A stretch of DNA of 22,500 nucleotides from Prorocentrum cordatum (lineage: Eukaryota > Sar > Dinophyceae > Prorocentrales > Prorocentraceae), in NCBI GenBank assembly GCA_963575745.1, contig CAUYUJ010019111.1:37501-60000 (forward strand). Reading direction: 5' to 3'. A program made the translations under genes and the position numbers. This document shows, in pieces, positions 18,285-22,500 of this stretch; within the stretch, counting starts at the first letter, position 1; the number at the start of each line of letters is the position of its first letter. The notes under the pieces are model-generated. The model searched no databases, was not told the origin of the DNA, and saw nothing but the letters and a program-made list of their open reading frames with translations.

Positions 18285-18641
18285 ATGTCGGCGCAGTCGA
18301 CTCCGTCTTCTTCCGTCGTTCATGTGGGGGGACCAGATCAGAGGCGGAACATTGACCTGGAATCGGCGATGCGTCGCCGACAGATCAGCAGTAGGCTCAC
18401 AATGGCGAAAGCGTACCAGGAGCGTTCTTCAGGAGCAGCGCGGCCTGCCTTGTCTCAGATTGCTGAAAGCTTGAAGCAACAGATCCAGCACCTTCAAAAC
18501 TCGATTTTGGGTTTGGAGCGGGCGGTGGCGGATTTGGGAGGTTCGGTTGAGTCGAGAATGGCATCGACAGAAACTCCCGTCGAGGACATCGACATCCGCA
18601 TCGCGAACATCGAAAATGCAATCCGCCGGTCCGGCGTGTGA
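18285..18641 (+). CDS. Hypothetical 118-residue coiled-coil protein
   Basis: ATG to TGA, one exon. The N-terminal third is polar and probably disordered. From about residue 55 to the end it is helix-forming with heptad-like hydrophobic spacing (IAESLKQQIQHLQNSILGLE, then MASTETPVEDIDIRIANIE). I do not recognise a family. Similar short coiled coils occur in LINE ORF1 proteins and in structural proteins, so it could be a remnant of the retroelement that lies downstream on the same strand, or an ordinary small gene. The region is less repetitive than its surroundings, which supports coding. Confidence 0.4.
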   Translation: MSAQSTPSSSVVHVGGPDQRRNIDLESAMRRRQISSRLTMAKAYQERSSGAARPALSQIAESLKQQIQHLQNSILGLERAVADLGGSVESRMASTETPVEDIDIRIANIENAIRRSGV

Positions 18642-18779
18642 GTTTCAGAGACCCTCAGAACAGCCTGAACTTCAACTCCTGAGCTTCAGCTCTACTGGGG
18701 GGCGGGTGCCAGGGTGGCTCTGCTGGGGTAGGGGGAAAGGGGGGGACTTTATTGGGCGGAATCGGAGCTCCAGCTCATA

Positions 18780-19440
18780 CTGGAACGGCTCCCTCGCCCA
18801 GGAGGGCCCCAGCATAGGCCAAGAGGGCCCCGAGTCGCCGAACGATCGCGACAGGACACCCAAGATGTCCCCAAGACGGCTCCAGAAACCCCCAAGATGC
18901 TCTCAGAATCCCTGGAACAAAAAACGCCTCCCAAAGAAGGCCCCAAAAAACAACAACGTTCCGACTCCCTTGGGAAAGCATGCAATTTTAGCACATTCGC
19001 CTCTTGGGCCTTCAGAGCGTCGCAGAAGCCCAAGAGAGCCCCATAACGGCACAAAAAGCCGTCAAGAGTTCTCCAGGACGGCCCAATAAGGGCCCAGGAT
19101 GGCCCAGGAGGCCCCTGGAAAAAGCCCAACAGGGCCCCAGAACGGCCCAAGAGGCGCCTGAGAGGGCGCCAAGACGGCGGACAAATTGCCGAAGACGACC
19201 CAAGAAACCCCCAGCAGGCCCCCAGAGGCCCCCAAGAGGCCTGCGGAGGCCCAAGATGCCTCCAACTGGCCCCGAAGAGGCCCCCTGAAATGTCCTAAAG
19301 GCCCCCCAACGCCTCCTGGAGGCTTCCAAGCTGCCTCCAAGACTCCCCCCGAGAAGCCAAAACCGGCCCCAATGCTTGCGCGACGCTTGCGTCTGAGGAC
19401 AGGCGCTGCAATGCAGAAAGGTTCTTCCACGTTTTCCCGT
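18780..19440 (+). repeat. Long GGCCCAAGA-type repeat array
   Basis: About 650 bases of GGCCCCAGAA, CGGCCCAAGA, GGCCCCCAGAGG and GCCTCCAAG motifs. It is the longest forward-orientation block of the dispersed family here. Open frames on both strands are compositional (Pro/Lys/Arg on plus, Gly/Leu/Ser on minus). Confidence 0.8.
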
Positions 19441-19675
19441 ATTATCCCTTAGTCGGTGTCTTGCACATCCATGATCTCACAAGGGCCCGCAGAGGACCGC
19501 GCGGAGGGCCCCGAGACCCCAAAAACACCACGGGTCCCAGGAGAGACCGGTGATGCACCAGGCTCCACGAAGAACTGTGACGCAGACAGCTCTAGCGCAA
19601 AGTTTTTCAGAGAGTGCGCCAAATCGGCGAGGTGTCAACCCAAAGAGGGCCAGCACCTGGCCCCAAAGAGGCCGA
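19441..19675. other. Spacer, no gene recognised
   Basis: Begins with further weak GGCCC motifs (19485-19550) and becomes ordinary sequence. No domain or RNA gene seen. Confidence 0.4.
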
Positions 19676-19900
19676 AAATCTCCTCATCCTCGTCCTGCTC
19701 CGCCTTCTCCCCCTCCCCCTCTTCCACTTCCCGCTTCCTCCTGCTCCCCCTCGTCCTCAGCATCCTGCTTCTCCTGCCCATCACCCCCCCCCACCCCCCT
19801 CCACCTCAACATGATCCTCCTCCTCCTCCTCCTCCTCCTCCTCCCCCTCCTCCTTCTCATCCTACTCCGTTGCCTCCATTCCACATCCTCATCATCACCC
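19676..19900. repeat. CTCC/CCT pyrimidine-rich tract
   Basis: Mostly C and T on plus, including a pure (CTC)n section near 19815-19845 and C runs. Gives Pro/Ser/Leu frames on plus and Arg/Gly frames on minus; not coding. Confidence 0.85.
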
Positions 19901-20039
19901 TCACCGCTCGCCGTCGTCGACGGTCATGGCCGCCATCGCGCGGTTCCGGCAGCTACGGAAGCGTCCTGGGTCGGCGGCACTGGCCGGAGGCCACTACAAT
20001 ATCTATCGACTCGAGGGTATCTGGCGCAGGGTCCCAGAC

Positions 20040-20762
20040 TGAAGAAAAAGTCTGGAAACATATCAAGTCATTGGAGGACGAGCTCGCGATCTTCAAACTT
20101 CAACATCTATGCCAGCAACGATCGCATCAATGGACAAGTCACGTTCTCTTACTGCCGTCGTTGGCGGCCTGAAAGATTGTGGAAACATCGATAACGCCTT
20201 CAAATTGGTCGGTGACGCTCTTTGGAGCAAAAGGGCACCTCATCCTGTTGACCATTACGTCACGGGCAAGTTCAACGGCATCTTCTCCTTGAAGTTTACT
20301 TCTAAAAGACGACCAGGACGCCGCAATGAAAACCCTCAAGGAGGCAAACACCCAACACGGCTCCAACAAGGTATGGGCCAAACCGGATATGCCTTTGGAT
20401 GCGCGTGTGAACCAATCGTGTCTTTCCAGCGTCCAGCACATGATGATGGAATGGGGATACGACAGCAAGTCGGTGTAGACAGATTTGGATTCATTGTGTG
20501 TGAAAGTTAGTTTCGATTCAGTCTTGTCTTCAAACGTTGATCGTGCCAAACTCGTCCTTACTTTGACCATCGATGAATGGAAGGAGGAGCTTCGTGCGAC
20601 GATTTGGACAAGCTGCGCCTTGAATCCGATGCGAAGCTGGCAAAAGAGCTCCTCCAACCGAAGGCGTTGGTAAAAAGGAAAAAGGAAGCGGAAGCATCAG
20701 GAGGCAGCCCGGTCGAACCACAATGCCTTCGTGCTGGAGCAATCACACTGGACTTTCTGTAA
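20040..20762 (+). pseudogene. LINE retrotransposon, 5' module with coiled coil and RRM-like fold (broken)
   Basis: A short coiled-coil stretch (EEKVWKHIKSLEDELAIF) precedes an RRM-like segment in another frame (LTAVVGGL, then YVTGKFNGIFSLKF), followed in a third frame by VWAKPDMPLDARV and WGYDSKSV. The order beta strand, helix, basic/aromatic strand, then a W-A-x-P-D-x-P motif is one I associate with the front part of dinoflagellate LINE polyproteins; that link is from memory and not checked. At least three frame changes and one stop interrupt it, so no intact protein is made. The retroelement 5' end is not defined; I see no promoter or target duplication. Confidence 0.55.
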
Positions 20763-20911
20763 AAATGCCCGCTTAAATGGCGATTACAAACTTGCAGAGG
20801 TTTTGAAAGAGTGCGGAGAATTCGTTTGGCACTGCATCTGCTTTGGCGAAGCTAGGGCCGCAGATGGGGACGTCGTGTTGCGAGGGGGACACTGACTGAT
20901 AAGCAGCTTAT

Positions 20912-21400
20912 GTGGACAAATTTGCAGGAGTAGCTTTGCTCATCCACGCCCACTGGGTCGACAAAGCTCTCGAGTACAAGGCCGTTTCGGGCAGAGTTCT
21001 ACATTGTGACGTACACCTTGGGAGGTACACCTACAAATGGATATCCGTCTACTTTCCGAACGCCGGTCACCCGCATGACGATTTCATAGAGTGTTTGAGC
21101 GATGCTCGTTTTCCTGTTTTCGAAGCGCACAGCCAGAACTACTGGTGTGTTGGGGGGTGATTTCAATACCGAGGTTGGAAGTGCAAGATTATCAACTTTC
21201 GCTGCCGAATTGGATCTGTCATTTGTAACGTGATCGAGGATGAGCTTCTAGAGAGTCAGTGGACTTTCCGCAGCTGCCTCGGGCGACTCCGCCGTCTAGA
21301 CTACATCGTGTCAGCAGTTGCGCATCTTCCCACAGTGCAAAGCCGACAAACATGCTTCACCTCGGTTCAGATCACAGAGCGGTGCAGGTGTGCCTTCAAG
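20912..21400 (+). pseudogene. LINE APE-type endonuclease domain (frameshifted)
   Basis: Endonuclease/exonuclease/phosphatase fold seen in pieces: GVALLIHAHWVDKAL and GRVLHCDV, then VYFPNAG, then GDFNTEVG, then RLDYIVSA, and finally SDHRAV. These are the conserved catalytic elements (GDFN, R-x-D-Y, S-D-H) of APE-type nucleases that nick target DNA for retrotransposition. A frame change falls at the G6 run 21152-21157, just before GDFN, and others lie between GDFN and RLDY and between RLDY and SDH. The catalytic residues survive, so decay seems mostly by small indels. Confidence 0.75.
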
Positions 21401-21975
21401 CTCCAGCGATTGCTGGGCAAAGGGGTCAGCAGAAACGCCGGCAGACGCACAAAGACATTGACTGGGAGATGTATGTCACCAAAATGCCCCAGAAGATCGC
21501 TACTCAGGAGTTCCCTCCGACATCTCTGGGCGACGTGGAGCGCATCGCTCTTCTTGATGCTGGAGAGTCGCGGCGGCCCCGGCTGCCCACCCAGCAGACC
21601 AACGGGAACGGCCATCTGGACCGTCTTCGAAGAAAAGGGGAGATGCATGACCAACCCGGCCGAGAGACGAGATATTTAAAAGAGATCTGGAGGCTGAGCT
21701 GGAAAGAGTATCGCGCACGACAAACAGCCAAGAACACTGAGGCGCTTGCTAGCTTAAGAAAATCTTTGTCGCTGGGACGCGCTGCGCAGATTCCCTATCG
21801 CAAGACTGTCACAATAGCGGCGTCCGGATTTTCGTAAATGTGCCGCCCTGCTGTCGGAGATATACACGTCTAGCGTGCGGCTCGACGCGGGCGAACCCGA
21901 CGGGAGCGACCAGATACCAGCCATTACTGTCGAAGAGAAGCGACGAGACGACGCAAAGCTGCTGACATAAAGGGC
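21401..21975 (+). pseudogene. LINE linker between endonuclease and reverse transcriptase
   Basis: After SDHRAV the frame continues to a stop at 21835-21837 with an Arg/Gln-rich, helix-prone peptide, typical of the linker in LINE ORF2. A further frame then reads IYTSSVRLDAGEPDG and ITVEEKRRDDA up to a TAA at 21967-21969. The usual helical segment leading into the reverse transcriptase is shortened, suggesting a deletion near 21965. Confidence 0.55.
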
Positions 21976-21978
21976 GCG

Positions 21979-22500
21979 TTGCTTGAGATGTTCCTTTTCG
22001 GCGGAGACGATATGTTGTACTACTTGTCTGACATGTTTCACACAATTTTGCAGAGTGGTTGCGTTCCGGCGGGCTGGCGGGAGTACTTCAATCTTTTGCA
22101 AAAGGACGGGGACGCCGCAGACCCGAACAATTGGAGGCCAATCGCGATTCTCAGCGTCCCTGACAAGATTCTTGCTCGCGTGGTCTTCCAAAGGATACGC
22201 GGCATCCTAGATTCGAAACAGTCCGAAAAGCAATTTGGTTTTCGAAGGAACTGGTCGACTGCGGACGCTCGATTGTTGCCGAAAGCCTCGTGAGCACGAG
22301 CCTCGAGTTCAACGAAGACCTGTGGCTGGTCAGCGTAGATCTGCGCAAAGCATTCGACAGGATTGAGCAGCCCGCGCTGTTCCGCGCTCTCCAAGCGCAG
22401 GGGCTCCCCTCCAGATATTGCAAGTTTTTGCGAACGCTGTACAAGTCTCAAACTGGTGTCTTGAGTGATGATTTCCGGTTTCCTATCACTCGGGGCGTCA
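21979..22500 (+). pseudogene. LINE reverse transcriptase, 5' part (cut by window end)
   Basis: RNA-directed DNA polymerase of non-LTR type. Seen in order: GWREYFNLLQKDGDAADPNN, WRPIAILSVPDKILARVV, KQFGFRRNWSTADA, then after a frame change near 22270 VSVDLRKAFDRIEQPALFRA and LQAQGLPSRYCKFL. DLRKAFD is motif A with the first catalytic Asp; the YADD motif would lie beyond the window. At least one frameshift means this copy is not functional as read. Dinoflagellate genomes carry many such old LINE copies. Confidence 0.88.

Overview
The window looks like nuclear DNA of a dinoflagellate. The evidence is very low gene density, long microsatellites and minisatellites, dispersed degenerate GGCCCAAGA-type repeats, a decayed LINE retrotransposon, and introns with GA-AG and GC-AG borders that carry terminal inverted repeats and duplicated target bases (introner-type elements, known from dinoflagellate genomes). 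The species cannot be fixed from sequence alone.

Layout. 1-2500 is GC-rich, with a TCC run, a dispersed 17-base palindrome and a GTC run; one possible unidentified exon lies at 2515-2661 on the minus strand. 2681-7460 is almost all repeat: TACATA blocks, an ATT/ATC block, GGCCCAAGA-like repeats in both orientations, and a 1.6-kb TACATA-type tract. 7842-9711 (minus) is the clearest gene: a PstS-like phosphate-binding domain, one membrane helix and an unknown cytosolic region of about 240 residues. 9810-13260 is mostly repeats, including 1 kb of CAT trinucleotides, a GAGTCTGAG minisatellite with a 139-base higher-order period, and a 117-base tandem repeat. 13260-14300 holds a relic matching one introner end and a complete introner-like element. 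16818-17742 (minus) holds the last three recognisable exons of an ankyrin-repeat gene, cut by two introners. 18285-18641 (plus) is a 118-residue coiled-coil reading frame. About 20040 to the window end (plus) is a frameshifted LINE with an RRM-like module, an APE-type endonuclease and a reverse transcriptase that runs off the edge.

The best-supported coding sequences (PstS-like, ankyrin, and the tentative exon near 2.6 kb) are all on the minus strand, which fits the same-strand gene arrays of dinoflagellates; the LINE and the coiled-coil frame are on plus. No metabolic link between the genes is visible. The most interesting result is the introners: removing the two introns in the ankyrin gene at the duplicated bases restores an exact 33-residue ankyrin repeat, which independently validates the GA-AG and GC-AG boundaries.
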